From assembly GCA_016630905.1 (NCBI GenBank), contig WBMQ01000003.1, forward strand, positions 3,038,001 to 3,102,000: a stretch of DNA of 64,000 nt. Reading direction: 5' to 3'. Both the position numbers and the translations under genes were made by a program. Numbering within the stretch: the first letter of the stretch is position 1; the number at the start of each line of letters is the position of its first letter. Below the pieces are notes generated by a model, which saw nothing but the letters and a program-made list of their open reading frames with translations, had not been told where the DNA came from and did no database searches. The DNA comes from Capillidium heterosporum. Its lineage: Eukaryota > Entomophthoromycota > Entomophthoromycetes > Entomophthorales > Capillidiaceae. Below are positions 13,685 to 26,180 of the stretch, piece by piece.

Positions 13685-14670
13685 CCTTCGAGCTAAATAC
13701 AACAATATTGCCTCATCAACTATATTCAGAATAGTAGATCAAGCCGGAAAGCTACAGCAAGGCAAGGTTTTTGAAGATAATAGAGGTCGAAATAGGGTGT
13801 TAACCGACGAAGACATTGGATACTGCTTGTATATATTGGAGATGAAGTCTACTATAAAACTCAAAACTTTGAAGAGTATTTTAAATAGGGTAGCAAATGT
13901 TGATGTTTGTGAAAAGACATTATCAAATAGCTTGAAAAGTGCTAAATACACTTGGAAAGTTACAACCAAAATTCCAGTGCATTGGAATAAACCAAGTACG
14001 GTAATAAAGAGGTACCTTTACCATATTATAACTTCTTAACACTTATATTAGAAAAAATCACATTTCGGCTTTAAATAATTTTCAAGGTAGGAAGAAGTTT
14101 TATATGAATGAGTCGAACTTCAATATGGATTTAACATGTAATCATGGTTGGGCACCAGCAGGCAATAAAGCTTCGGCACTTAAACAACAAAAGGTTAAAG
14201 CAATAAATGTAATAGCTGGAATATCTCAGTCAGGTGAATATGTAACAAAGTATATCAACGAAAGTGGTACCGGCGTAGAATCCAATACATATGTCCAAAT
14301 TTACGAATTTTTCATGGAGAACATCAACTTTTTTATAGGTGGATTGATTATTCTCGACAATGCCTCAATACATATAAGAGCATTCAAAGAAGGTAACTTA
14401 CTCCGAGCATTTAAAAAAAAGGATATCAAATACCTTTTCTTACCCCCATTTTCTCCATTTTTGAATCCCGTTGAACATTTATTCAATTCAGTGAAGGGCT
14501 ATGTCGCTGATGCACCATTTAAAACTAGGCCTGAGTTCAATTTAGCCATCCACGAAGGGTTCCGTGAACATGTAACTAGCAATAACGTTACTAATTGGAT
14601 CCTTAAAACAGAGTCTTATCAACAAGCCTGCCTTGATAAGCAAGCTATAACCGGCAACATTCTATCTTAA
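13599..14670 (+). CDS. DDE transposase, IS630/Tc1/mariner-like, two exons, first catalytic Asp replaced by Asn
   Basis: Coding runs to 14011. A 40-nt GT-AG intron (14012-14051) restores the frame exactly, from TVIKR to KNHISALNNF, and the second exon ends at 14670. The N-terminal part (KINDLRAKYNNIASSTIFRI) fits a helix-turn-helix, followed by a second helical domain. The DDE_3 fold is seen in FYMNESNFNMDL (strand 1), LIILDNASIH (second Asp) and FSPFLNPVEHLFNSVKGYV (Glu), with 38 residues between the second Asp and the Glu. Relatives have D-E-S/T at the first site. Here it is N-E-S, which should abolish catalysis. The rest of the frame is open, so it is either a recently dead copy or a protein kept for DNA binding. 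The true start is uncertain because of the frame change near 13640. Confidence 0.65.
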
Positions 14671-15099
14671 ATTTATTACATCTATTTTCGTATTCAAATT
14701 GAAGTTTGTACTCCACTTTTAAATTTCAACTAAATATAGTCTAATCCATTACTGACTATTATTTCAAGTAATACTTTATAAGCTTTACCAACACGATAGA
14801 ACTAAAGTGGTTCTTAACCTACACCAACTAATTCAAACTATTTACAATCTCAAAACTTTGGCCTCTAACCCAACATTGTCTTCAACCCAATTCTCCAAAC
14901 CTTATCCTAAACTTCACTTAAGTAGGCACATTCAACAAGTCTAAAGTTGAGTAGCAAACTAAATAAGACCCATTTACTTTGAATATCACTTTTCACTTAC
15001 TATTCTAACTACAATAAATGCTTTGTCAACTACTTTACAATAGCTTCTATTTTAAAAGAACTTGAAGTTCTTAACTTATAGCGTTACTGTCCCAAATAG

Positions 15100-15576
15100 T
15101 GAATTTGAGTGTCATTTTGCTACAAGAGTTCGAAGACGATTTATATTGAATTGATATAAATGCCATCGTTTGGAATTAAAATATGCTTTTATTTAGAAAA
15201 AAATTATACTCAGATATAAAGTATATATAAACAAAGGTGGTTTAGGTCAACTGTTCTGAATTAAGTGAGCAAAATTCACAATATTTTATAAGAAAAACAT
15301 AGTAATTTAGTATTAGTGATGAATTTCATATAGAACAATATGGCTCTAAAGAATGGGAACTATTTTTCCACAAATTTATGATCTCATTTTGAAAACTCAG
15401 GCTGCATTGCATGTGGCAAGTTATTTTTGTATCACTTCATTCTCTGTTTCCATCGTCCCATTTATTTATCTTCAAAATTTATGTTATATCATAGTTGGCT
15501 ACATCATTTCGGTTGGATTTTACATTATCGAAATTTAGGACCCATTTATTTTTACAATGGTTATACTTCAACTTTT
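15100..15576. other. intergenic between transposon and inverted-repeat arm
   Basis: A hydrophobic 61-codon frame at 15353-15538 is present but has no recognisable family or splice context. I do not call it a gene. Confidence 0.4.
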
Positions 15577-16828
15577 TAATCTGTATCTATTATCAAGAAG
15601 TCTAGGTAAACATAACTTAATCCACTTTAACATTTCTTTCTTTGATACTAGCCTTGATTGAAGTATTCTTCAACTCATCTAGAAGTTGGTTGGGATTTTC
15701 AATAGCATTGTAGCTGATAATGAAACTATGGTAAATCATTATACTAGCTATAAATCTTACAAAGCTAGGTATCATCTTATCCAAGTTCCAAAAGATAAAA
15801 GCTGCAACTTGGATTTAAGAATAAGTCTTTAGTAAGCTTGACATTTATAAAAGTGCTGAAGGTGGGTTAAAGTCTTGAATATAATTAAAATACTTCTAGG
15901 TTCATAATCAAGTGAGAGGTTTATTGATAGATAGGCTACATTTACCAAACCAGAGATCTGTAGTGGATTGGATAAACCAAAGAAGTAATATTGAGTTTTC
16001 TAAACTTGCTCCATATTGGTGTAAAGTATATAGGTTGCAGCTTACACTTAAGAAATTCCAATCCTTCCAAGTAGGCCAGTAATTACAATCTTTCAAGCAG
16101 CCAATCAATTAAATGGGTTTGTACCTCAAGTACCAGAAGTGCTTAGTAGTGCTTTTTAAAGTAGAGAGCAAAGCTTTGTACTAAGGTATATTTGCTTTTG
16201 TCAGCTTTAATGTCTTGAGGGTAGGTGACTTGGGCTTGACATACTTGAAGATCTATTGAGAGAGTAGCTGGTTATCACTAGTACATTCAAGGTTGGGAGG
16301 CTTGGTTGGTTGATTAGTTATAGTGTGGGAAATAAGTCTTGGAATCCTTGTTAGTTAAGTTGAAAAAGCAGCTTTTATCTTCAACATATTCTTCAAAGGA
16401 TATAATGTGCTTGTGAGTGAGAATTGGAAAATCTAGGTTATCTTTGACATGTTTTGCCTTGTTGGTACACTGTATCTTGTAATTCTTTAATAGATTTGTC
16501 ATCAACCCAACTCTCCAATATATTGGCAGTATTGTAAAATATTGATAGTAAAGGTAACTGTCAAAGGTATTAGTTTGTCAAGATCAATTCAAATAGTTCT
16601 TTAGCTTCCAAATATTCAACTGTGACAAGTATCTTGAGTGGAAGTGCTGTCAGGCTCTTTGTACTTTATGCTTCAAACTTAAGGAAGAGTAGCTAGATAT
16701 TTCAAGTGTTACTTTATAACTTTGCTTTCTAATATTTGAAATGATTGGATCAATAAGCTACTTTGATCCGAAATATTAGATTGTTTTATATAAGTAAACT
16801 TGTATAAATTATACATTTTACCAGAACA
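15577..16828 (-). repeat. inverted-repeat arm 1 (1,252 bp)
   Basis: This segment is the reverse complement of 24422-25443 joined to 28273-28502. Both total exactly 1,252 bp and I saw no difference between them. Homology stops sharply at both ends (TAATCTGTATC at 15577, CCAGAACA at 16828). On the strand of arm 2 it holds two short identical frames of 63 and 66 codons in each arm, which I do not recognise. No terminal inverted repeat and no convincing target duplication were found, so I cannot say whether this is a transposable element or a segmental duplication. Confidence 0.85.
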
Positions 16829-16962
16829 TATTTATTGGGAAATTTAACAGAACATGATAACATCTGTTCAACCCATTTGCCAAACAATCCTCAAGCTAAA
16901 ATCAAATAAGCTCTCCAGCACTTACAACTTCGGCCAGCTATCAACCAATATAAAGTTGTGAT

Positions 16963-19900
16963 ATGAGATCCTCAAGTATCAGCGACCGGTATAGGGATTT
17001 TGAAAGGTTTATCGAGTTCAATGAAGGTGATTTCCAAAGTTTGGCCGAGGGATTGTCAGTACCCTTGAAAGATGCAACTGATAAACTTCAACTCGTTCAG
17101 CGTAAAGAAATTGCATGGGACTTCTCAGCTTACCTATTAAATCTACAAGTACTTTTTTAATTTGCTAACCTAAATTTTAAATTCATATTTCTTATTGAAT
17201 AGAATGATAGCTGTCTGTTTTACGGTGCTCATACCTTATATTACAAGATCAAAACGAAATGGTAAATTTATTTAAATATTATAAAGTGTTTAAAACATAT
17301 ACAGGTTTGAACTTAAAAGTAATGAGGCAAGGAGGCTTGAAATACGACAGTACATAATGAACAAGTTAGTTTACTTTATATTCCAACGCACTGAAACTAA
17401 AGACATGGTCGTGATAAAATTATTTACATCCGTAAATTGATAGTTCTTGACAGCTTTTAAATTCCATTTGCTTAGCTAATACTCTTGGCCTTCCACGAAT
17501 ACCATTCAGGGTGGAACACCTTCGTCGAAGACATATACAATGAGATTCAAAACTGTGGTCGGAATTTAGGGGGAGACCCAATAACTATTACTGGGGCCCA
17601 ACTCCTATACCTCAAATTACTGGCTGAGGAGTTTCAAACTTTCCGCGATATCCGTGACTCTAGGTAGCCCTATTTTTTCCCATTTTATTTCTAAAATGTT
17701 TTTGTTTAGCAATCTTTTAACCATATATCTAGGAAATGAAGGACGAACCAGAGCTTTGGAGCTGGTTGGAAATTTTACTATGATTAGGGAAGACTTGAAC
17801 ATATCCATGAAGATGCGATTCCGTAGTTTGGATTGTCTAAGTAGCTGGGTTTCGTTCGGGATTCCGGCATTGTAGCTTTTTTAAACAACAGAGTCTAAAT
17901 ATCTTTCATTTTAGAGCTTTAAGTGAAGTGGTGGACCGAGTAATTGAAAACGTGTACATACCCGGATGTGCTCCCAAATGCATCGAAATAATAAACGACC
18001 TACTCAACCACAACAACGCTAGAAGTGTATCCACCACGCTGTACAACAAGATTTTGGAGTGGCTCATAAGTCAGAATATGCAGAACATCGCTCAAAGCAA
18101 CATAGATGGTATTTTTAGTTTTCAAGTGAAGCCCTAATAGTAGCTGTAATTAGATCTAGAAACTTTTGTTTCTATGAGTAAGCTGTACGGCAACTTTGGA
18201 GTAATGTATTCGGATAAGATTGTTGAGAATATCTTAGTTGAGGATGCTTCGATTGCTATAATCGTAAAAATTTTACTATTACTAAGTGATTATCCTGGCG
18301 ACCCGACCGTGCAAGAGATATCCTTTTACTTTTAAAAATTTGATCTTAATCACAAAGTCTTAAAGCCTTAACTTGATTTTTCATCACGTTACTAACAATA
18401 CAGTTGAGTTTTGGAAAGAGCTGCAGGAGAAGGCTTTGGAAATCAAGGACAAGTACCCTGAGGGATCGATTGAGAGGGATCAGATGAAGCGCAATTTACT
18501 CCCAATCTTAGCCAAAGTCGTACAGATCATTCACTCCAAGGCCCAGTATCCAGTCGAGTCGGAACTAGAAACGTGGTCCAGCTGTAAGCCTATACATGTA
18601 AATTTTCTAATCAATTAGCTGAGCGTTCGGCTTTCATATCTTTCCGTATGGAGGTGGAGAGCATCTTCATGGATACCTACTTTCTCCTCAAGATGGAGTA
18701 CTTTAGTTACCTCGTCAGCTGCACTACAGAGTTGATCAAAGGAGTCGGTAGTGGGACGAGAACATGGCAGGTAATAAAATTTAATTTGAGTTCCATTTTA
18801 ATTGTTAAATTAGGAGCTAGAAGTGTCGCTTTTCGTTATCAACAAGATCAACAGTAGTCACTACGATGTCAAGCTGGAGCCTTCGATCCTCCACCTAGTA
18901 GCCGACGATTTGATTGGCCAGATTCTGGATGTGACTAGCCATTCGAGCTTCCAAGTAAAGCAACTGAAGAATCAGACGCTGGACCTAGTTTCCAACTATA
19001 TCTCCTACATCAGCAAAGGGTCCAGTTTGATCAAAATTGTCAGCCGCGTATTGGCCAATCTCTCATACGCTGATTTCCGTACTAGTGCCTCGCGTGCTTT
19101 CCACACTATCGTCGAAAACTCGAGCGAGGATCTGGCCGACGGTGTGGATAGCCTGATTGATACGTTACTTTCGATCCACGCACAACTTGATGTATTATTT
19201 TCAAAGTGTTCTATTTTTTAACTTTTGGTATAAACATAGGAGGACTCTTTGGAAAAGATGATCGAATCGGTAGGCTCCCTCATCTCTTTTAAGAATAATG
19301 ACCTGCTCTTAGTAAGGACGGAGGTATGTATATTTTAAAATAACTATTTTAATTTTATGGTATCATTACTTTTATAGAAACTGACTTCATTCATTGTCCA
19401 GTACCTGGAATCGGCTCTATCCAACTCGAACGTATATTTCTTAAGCCTATATGATAGTAATATCTCTTAGGTGAACGAGGAAACGCTTAAACTAATTGCA
19501 CTCGGATTCCAGCTGTTATTTGCTGCTGCCAAAGGACTGAACGCTACCCAAATTATCGATCTTGAGCTAGCCGATAAGCATATGCCATCGGGCGATGCTT
19601 ACTCCCAGAAGATTTTCGCGATTACCAGCCGTTCCATCGAACTGTTTGGTGCCGACGGTGAGGTTATACAGGTAATTCCAATATTCAAGTCGATGTTTAC
19701 TTTTATGTTAGGCCATAATGAAGTTTATAAACGAAGGTATTCGTACCATGGGTGTCAAGTCCCCCTTCAATTTCCCGTTGGAACCGCTATTACAGCTTTT
19801 ACAGGCAGCTCTCTTTACCCACCCCAACGAAAACATCTTGGACAGCATATACATGGTATTCAATTGCCATGGCAAATCCAACCCAGCTCCCATGGACCCT

Positions 19901-20832
19901 ATCTACTCTGAAGAGTTAAAACTGCTGGCGTCGTTTTTGATTTCCATCGTCCAATTTTGTTCCGGTTTCTTTTTGAGCCGCGAAGGTACCTTTTAAGCTT
20001 TATTTCTATATCTAACTCGCCTTAGATCTGGAAAATAAGAACATGTTGGCGCTTGCCTACGCCAAGATGTTGAATAGGGTAAATCTAACATGAAATATAG
20101 CTTGAATTGAACGAATGTACCATATAGGTTGTAAGTAACGCGCCTCATGCCTTCCTATTGCTCCCAGAGCAGCTGATCTGCCACACATTGGATTTCTGCC
20201 TGATCGCTTTGGATCATTATGACCGTATGCTTATAAAGTATATCTCTACATTCTTGGTAAGCACGGTTTTAATTACATTATATAATCAACCGTCAAATAC
20301 TCATTATACCTATTTTTCTAGTACGACATATTCATCCTTGAGAAGAAAGAGGGCTATTTCATCAACTCTATGGAGCTGCCCATCCAACCTTTCATCCAAA
20401 ATCTTATCCATCACAAGTACGGACCCCTCATTGTCCAGAAGATCTTTAACGTAGTTAAGCTGAAAGCCCCTTTACTAACCATTCTTTTAAACAAAATAGG
20501 CTATCCCCCAAGAACTTCCAATTTTAGGCATCAAAAGTGTAATTGAGACCTTTCGCAAGCTGATTGCTGTCAACCAGCAGCATAGTGTTGAGTGGATGAA
20601 CAGTTTACTTGCTGCAGTAAATTTATATATAACATCCTACATAGTAACTTGGTTTTTTCGATAGGATAATTACCCGACGGCCCACGTCCCCAACGAAGTC
20701 AAGCAGAAGATCCCCTTGGCAATACTTGGAGCTTCTATCAACAGCGGCAAGTTCAAGATGCTGATTGACAACTTTGTTTTAGTTTGCCACGATCGGTACA
20801 CTTTACCTAACAGCCTCAATATCTTCAATTGA
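16963..20832 (+). CDS. importin-beta family karyopherin, importin-13/transportin-3 (Kap122) type
   Basis: Nineteen exons: 16963-17148, 17203-17261, 17305-17431, 17476-17663, 17710-17871, 17915-18108, 18154-18317, 18388-18583, 18619-18770, 18814-19191, 19240-19323, 19378-19431, 19471-19671, 19712-19985, 20026-20078, 20128-20256, 20322-20450, 20500-20616 and 20665-20832. Every phase closes, giving 1,004 residues, close to the family's 920-1,080. The family carries cargo through nuclear pores under Ran-GTP control. Signs are all-helical HEAT-like character and the N-terminal block LVQRKEIAWDFSAYLL...FYGAHTLYYKIKTKWFEL, plus PTVQEVTNNTVEFWKEL. Seventeen introns are GT-AG of 35-65 nt. The seventh is AT-AC (see its own entry). 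Whether it is closer to importin-13 or transportin-3/Mtr10 needs a tree. The two arms of a large inverted repeat flank this gene and PSP1. Confidence 0.85.
18318..18387 (+). other. U12-type AT-AC intron in karyopherin gene
   Basis: The 70-nt intron begins ATATCCTTT (the U12 donor consensus), carries CCTTAACTT (branch-site consensus) near 18366-18374, and ends TCATCAC. Removing it joins PTVQE to VTNNTVEFWKEL in frame. No GT-AG choice avoids an in-frame stop or a wrong frame here. The short branch-to-acceptor distance, about 14 nt, is typical of minor-spliceosome introns. Confidence 0.85.
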
Positions 20833-21645
20833 TTAAGTTTACGTGAGATAAAGCTAATATCTGGTTAAAATTTTGTATATCGACAGCATTTGTTTAGTTT
20901 ATATATTGTTTATTTTGATATTTATAATATAAGAAATGATGAATTTACCAGTTTCAATTTGGGTATAGATGTACTTTTAGTGAAGTTTTAACTGTAATTT
21001 TAAACCAGTCTTATTAAAGCAATCTATCTTACTCTATATATACCATCTTCATCTCTTAAAAGCATGGTAGGCTTATATATGGCTTTTGTTCATCTAGTTT
21101 CTAGATTTTTATATAACTTTACAGCCATCAAATCACAAACTTATAGTGCCTTCAAGGCATTTTGAACAATACATGAACATATCAAATAGTTTACTACCAA
21201 AAAGGCTTTTCATCTGCACATGTGATAACAAGATGATGATATGGTAAACTACATTTTAAACATTGTTCTTGAATAAAATAGATGAGTACATAATTTAATA
21301 AACATATATATTTGTATGTATGTAAAGGTATAGTATTAAAGAAGTAAAAAGCCAAAGTTTGCCAAATATATCGACAAGTATATAAAAGCTACAGCAGTAA
21401 ATTAATATCTTCATAAACAATATCAAATCAAAGTACAAACGATAAAAAACTAATTTTTACTCATTAAGCAGCGATTCCATAGGGACCGGACAAGTACAGG
21501 TGGTAGTGGTAGGGTGGTGATAAAATTAATTTCGGCACAAGTAGATAAACTAGGCTAGGCTAATTTGAGGCAAAAGGGAGGCAAGGGAAGGAGGATAACG
21601 AACCTACGTAGCAGGTTGGAGGAGGGATTCATTCATTAAAGGTAG
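20833..21645. other. convergent intergenic region
   Basis: The karyopherin and PSP1 genes converge here, so both 3' UTRs and terminators should lie inside. AT-rich, with short ATGTATGTA-like runs. I see no gene. Confidence 0.5.
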
Positions 21646-23410
21646 TTAGACGTTGACAGCACACATCCAGATACGTGTCTTGTAAATTTTGAACAGCTCG
21701 CGCACCAAGTCGCGGAAGTCGATGCGGCGGTCGGCGATGAAGTAGATGGTCAACTTACGGCGATCCCTAAATATCAAATGAATTAAATACGCATTTGAAA
21801 AACAAAAAATTACCATTGGTACTCGGCATCGACCAACTTCATGTACAGCTCTCTCTGGATGGACTTCTCACGTACTAAGTTCAAAGCCTTCTCCTCGTCC
21901 TGCTTCTTGAGTTCCAAGGACGCGATTTCATGGGGCATAGCAAGTCGGTAGATCTTCTTGGGCTCAACTTCCTTCAACGTCTGAGTACCATCGGGACCGT
22001 GGGTAATCTGGTTATAGTTCTGTTTATAGTCTTCAATGGTGATGGGGTCGCGAATAACGATGCCTAAATCCTTACCACGGTCACCCTCGACAATGACGTA
22101 GGAGCCCACTCTTATGGAGGCGTTACAGCCATGGGTTGGGTAGAAGAGGTCGTTGCGGTTGGCTTTGAACTCGACTACATAGAATCTTTGACCGTGCGAA
22201 GCTTCGGGCTGGGTCTTGGTAGGCTCGGTTGTGCCCATATCTAAGGTGAACTGTTCGAACTGGTCATCTTTGGATTCATCTAAAGGGTCGAGGCGGTTGG
22301 AGTCGGGGACTTCCATAGCCGAAGGTTTACGGGCTGGGAAAGCAGAGGCGGCGACCGAATGCCTTCGGGTTAAAAGGTGGTTGTATTCCTCCAAAGTCCT
22401 AGAATAAAGGTAAACAAAGCTGAAAAGAGCAAAAGTAAAGTGCAAATTGACTTACAAAGTTTCCATCTGGGAGGTCAGCTCGTCGTATGGATTGTAGGCG
22501 CCGAAATTGGGGGTCAGGGACATGCGGCGGGCGAACCCGGATCGGTAGTAGTCGTTGGGGTTGAGGGCGAAAGGGATCTCCTGATCAAAGTCTTGGCCGA
22601 ACGAGGATCCTAAGTGTGGTGACCCATTTACTTGACCTCGGAAGAGTGGGGAATGCTCCGGCCGTCCGAACATGGGGGACATACTGGAGCTTAGGCGCCT
22701 GTCGAGGAATGGGGATTCGTCTTTCAAGCTGGATAACCTCAAGCGGTGTGCGAACTCAGCGTTGGAAGTTGCCCTGGAGCGGTTGAGGCTGGTGGCCAGC
22801 ATCTCGGAAGTGTTGTAGGCGCGGCTCGGCGTCTTGGAATCCAAAAATGAGCCAAAATGACTCCGGTTGTAAGGGGACTCGGGGCCTCTATCGTTGAGAG
22901 GCGAGCGCGAGAGGTCCAAAGGGGATGGGTAGTCGGCACCCATCATCTCCTTCTGCCCGAACCCGGTCAAACTGGAATTAATAGGCTTACTACGTTGAAT
23001 GCGATGGCTGGGGCTAGTTCCTAAGGAGGAGGAGAATCCATTTGCCAAGAAATCAATGTTGTACTGCGGTAGGTCGGAGATGCTGGAAGCTCTAGTTATC
23101 TTGGCTGGGAAGGTTGGGCTTAAAATATCCGGTGTCTGGTTGGCTGAGGAGTAGGAGGTTGGTAAAAGACGTTGACTAGGTGTCTTGAGCCGGTGGTTAT
23201 TAGGTTCACTGCGAGTACTCTCGAGTGGTGATAGTGGGCTAGTTAATTTGGAAGATGTAAATGAATCATCTATTGACTTTGGAGATAATAGTTCTTCCTA
23301 TGCAAACATTTAAAAAATCATAAGGATAAAAGACGTACTTGCTTTGCTACTGGAACTTCGGCCTCTTGCTGTAAAGGTGTTGGTTTGGGAGAAGTAGAGG
23401 TATTGATCAT
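21646..23410 (-). CDS. PSP1: PSP1 C-terminal-domain protein
   Basis: Four exons (23410-23339, 23297-22456, 22398-21814, 21766-21646) with GT-AG introns of 41, 57 and 47 nt join in phase to 539 residues. Residues 1-300 are Ser/Pro/Arg-rich and low in complexity, with many SP sites that could be phosphorylated (inference). From about residue 375 lies the PSP1 C-terminal domain: [34 protein letters not shown], and the block [39 protein letters not shown] ending at the stop. In yeast Psp1 is a cytoplasmic P-body-associated protein found as a suppressor of DNA polymerase alpha mutants. Its biochemical activity is not established. The start is the first ATG of exon 1, but no in-frame stop lies close upstream. 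The symbol follows the domain; orthology is not tested. Confidence 0.88.
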
Positions 23411-24421
23411 GTCAGTTGTAATTAAAGGGGACTAGATGCCTTGGTAAAATTGTCTAAGTTCTATAAAATCTATAATAATAGGTTTATTGCTATCGAAACA
23501 TATACAATTTTGAGAGAGTAAATTTTCCAAGCTTTGAACTTTGGGTACAAGTATCAAGGGGCTGATTAGGGATTTGATACCGAATTGTGCCAATCAAGTA
23601 GCTCTATTGCTCTTATCCTGGTGATGTAACTTTATCTGCCTTTAATTGGCTAGGCAAAGATATTCTCAACTTGGTAAACTTGCAATTGAGATCACATCTT
23701 TAATAAGAGTGAAGGTTTTGCCACTTCCATCACAAGCTTGCCAACTCGTGATAGAGATCAAAGCAATTGTATTTGAGATTGGCCCAGCACTTCAAATCGG
23801 CGAAAGGGATTGGATAAACACATCTAAATTCCTGCTGGTACACAAAAAGCGGCTTTGGATTGGTCCGTTGACCTTTAATTAGAAAATTCTATATGCAAAC
23901 TAATGGTATAAGCGCCTCGATCTAGATTTATTACCTGTAGCTTTGGAGGTTGTATTTCTATTCCCCAAGCTTCGAAAAATACACGAAAAAAGTTGACTTT
24001 TAAAGTATACCCAAAGTTATATTAGCTTCAAACTAAACCTATAGATTTATCATATCCCTGAAGACCACTCTCAAGTTTAGTTAAGTATAAATAGTTCAAG
24101 ATGATAGAGCAATTGATATAAGGCTGGCAATGTTATCAGTTGTTGTAAAACGGTGTGGTATACTGCCAATAAATCACTATTCCAAATACAGCTATGTTCT
24201 TAAAGGTATATTATTCTAGCTTAAATAATATGCCTCTATTCTACCTCTTTCATTCCGAAATATAGAAATAAGTCAAACTTTTTGGAATGGAAGGGATAGG
24301 ACTATCTTTAATGGCACTTTAATGGTAAAAGTACATTTGTAAAGGAATTGGCACAGCACTCTGATTGAATTTAGCATTATCTGGGTTGGAAATAAGTTTT
24401 TTAAACCAACTTTTATTATTT
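23411..24421. other. upstream region of the PSP1 gene, no gene seen
   Basis: About 1 kb between the PSP1 start and arm 2 of the inverted repeat. A 78-codon frame at 23646-23882 lacks any recognisable motif. The PSP1 promoter should lie here. Confidence 0.4.
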
Positions 24422-25443
24422 TGTTCTGGTAAAATGTATAATTTATACAAGTTTACTTATATAAAACAATCTAATATTTCGGATCAAAGTAGCTTATTGA
24501 TCCAATCATTTCAAATATTAGAAAGCAAAGTTATAAAGTAACACTTGAAATATCTAGCTACTCTTCCTTAAGTTTGAAGCATAAAGTACAAAGAGCCTGA
24601 CAGCACTTCCACTCAAGATACTTGTCACAGTTGAATATTTGGAAGCTAAAGAACTATTTGAATTGATCTTGACAAACTAATACCTTTGACAGTTACCTTT
24701 ACTATCAATATTTTACAATACTGCCAATATATTGGAGAGTTGGGTTGATGACAAATCTATTAAAGAATTACAAGATACAGTGTACCAACAAGGCAAAACA
24801 TGTCAAAGATAACCTAGATTTTCCAATTCTCACTCACAAGCACATTATATCCTTTGAAGAATATGTTGAAGATAAAAGCTGCTTTTTCAACTTAACTAAC
24901 AAGGATTCCAAGACTTATTTCCCACACTATAACTAATCAACCAACCAAGCCTCCCAACCTTGAATGTACTAGTGATAACCAGCTACTCTCTCAATAGATC
25001 TTCAAGTATGTCAAGCCCAAGTCACCTACCCTCAAGACATTAAAGCTGACAAAAGCAAATATACCTTAGTACAAAGCTTTGCTCTCTACTTTAAAAAGCA
25101 CTACTAAGCACTTCTGGTACTTGAGGTACAAACCCATTTAATTGATTGGCTGCTTGAAAGATTGTAATTACTGGCCTACTTGGAAGGATTGGAATTTCTT
25201 AAGTGTAAGCTGCAACCTATATACTTTACACCAATATGGAGCAAGTTTAGAAAACTCAATATTACTTCTTTGGTTTATCCAATCCACTACAGATCTCTGG
25301 TTTGGTAAATGTAGCCTATCTATCAATAAACCTCTCACTTGATTATGAACCTAGAAGTATTTTAATTATATTCAAGACTTTAACCCACCTTCAGCACTTT
25401 TATAAATGTCAAGCTTACTAAAGACTTATTCTTAAATCCAAGT

Positions 25444-26180
25444 TGTAACAACCCTGGTTGTTACAATTCCTAATCTAAGGTCATTGACCAATTTTCTTTG
25501 CACACTATACTATTTTCTTTCTCTTACCAATCTTCGATTTTCTACTTTCCATTTATATCTAGTTTCGAACAGAAATCTGTTCTATTTATTAGATATTCTT
25601 GACAATTTCCCATATTCGTAATCTCGGCTATAAGTTAGGAACCCCAGCTATTACCAGCATAGCATTTTAATATCGGGATTCGGATATTCAGCAAGTATTG
25701 CCAAGATACCGAAAGGGTATTTAAACCCTTGGAATGCCATTGAAGGCTGGTATCTTGACAACGTTCCACCTCGCTATTTTCTAAATAGCTGTTACTCACC
25801 TCTTGATCTCAACCATCAACTATAGCTGTTGCGACAGCCTGATCTGTTTCCCTTGCCATAGCTGTCTCTGACAGCCTGATCTGTTTCCCCTGCCATAGCT
25901 GTCTCTGACAGCCTGATTCTGTTTCGTCTACGAATAAAGTATTGTTCCTGGTCAGCCTTTTAGTTATTAGATCGTGCGAATATGTGGTTCGACTTCTATA
26001 CCCTCTTAGCTCACTCCGTTCAAACTTTCTTCGCTTCCCTTTGGACTTACCTCCTTTGGGTGATTCATATTACCAATGCTGTGGTCGGCATTGGTTCTAC
26101 TGTCCCAACCTCTCATGTCATACGCTCCCATTATGACACCATCATTAGTTGGATTCAACGGCACCCCCTAGGACCTTACA
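25444..26180 (+). repeat. 5' LTR
   Basis: 737 bp, TGTAACAACC to GGACCTTACA, the same length as the 3' LTR. The element's protein-coding frame begins inside this LTR. Confidence 0.9.

Larger units (their letters stand above)
13093..15099 (+). mobile_element. Tc1/mariner/IS630-like DNA transposon
   Basis: A transposase gene (13307-14670) lies between two copies of the 9-mer TGGGACAGT in inverted orientation: 13100-13108, and as ACTGTCCCA at 15086-15094. A TA dinucleotide occurs a few bases outside each, as in the TA-target superfamily, but the spacing is unequal (4 versus 2 bases). The length of about 2 kb is normal for the superfamily. The inverted repeats match over only 9 bp, so the ends are tentative. 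The 415 bp after the transposase (14671-15085) hold no other gene. Confidence 0.4.

Noticed and set aside
15908-16505. Two frames of 66 and 63 codons in the inverted-repeat arm as genes
   Set aside because: They are identical in both arms only because the arms are identical. They show no family, splice context or start-context support.
15577-16828. Helitron or terminal-inverted-repeat transposon identity for the arm
   Set aside because: No TC...CTRR ends, no terminal inverted repeat and no matching target duplication were found at either arm.
18301-18400. GT-AG intron at this place in the karyopherin gene
   Set aside because: The only GT candidates (18309 and 18357) give a wrong frame or leave an in-frame stop. 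The AT-AC junction alone preserves the conserved block.
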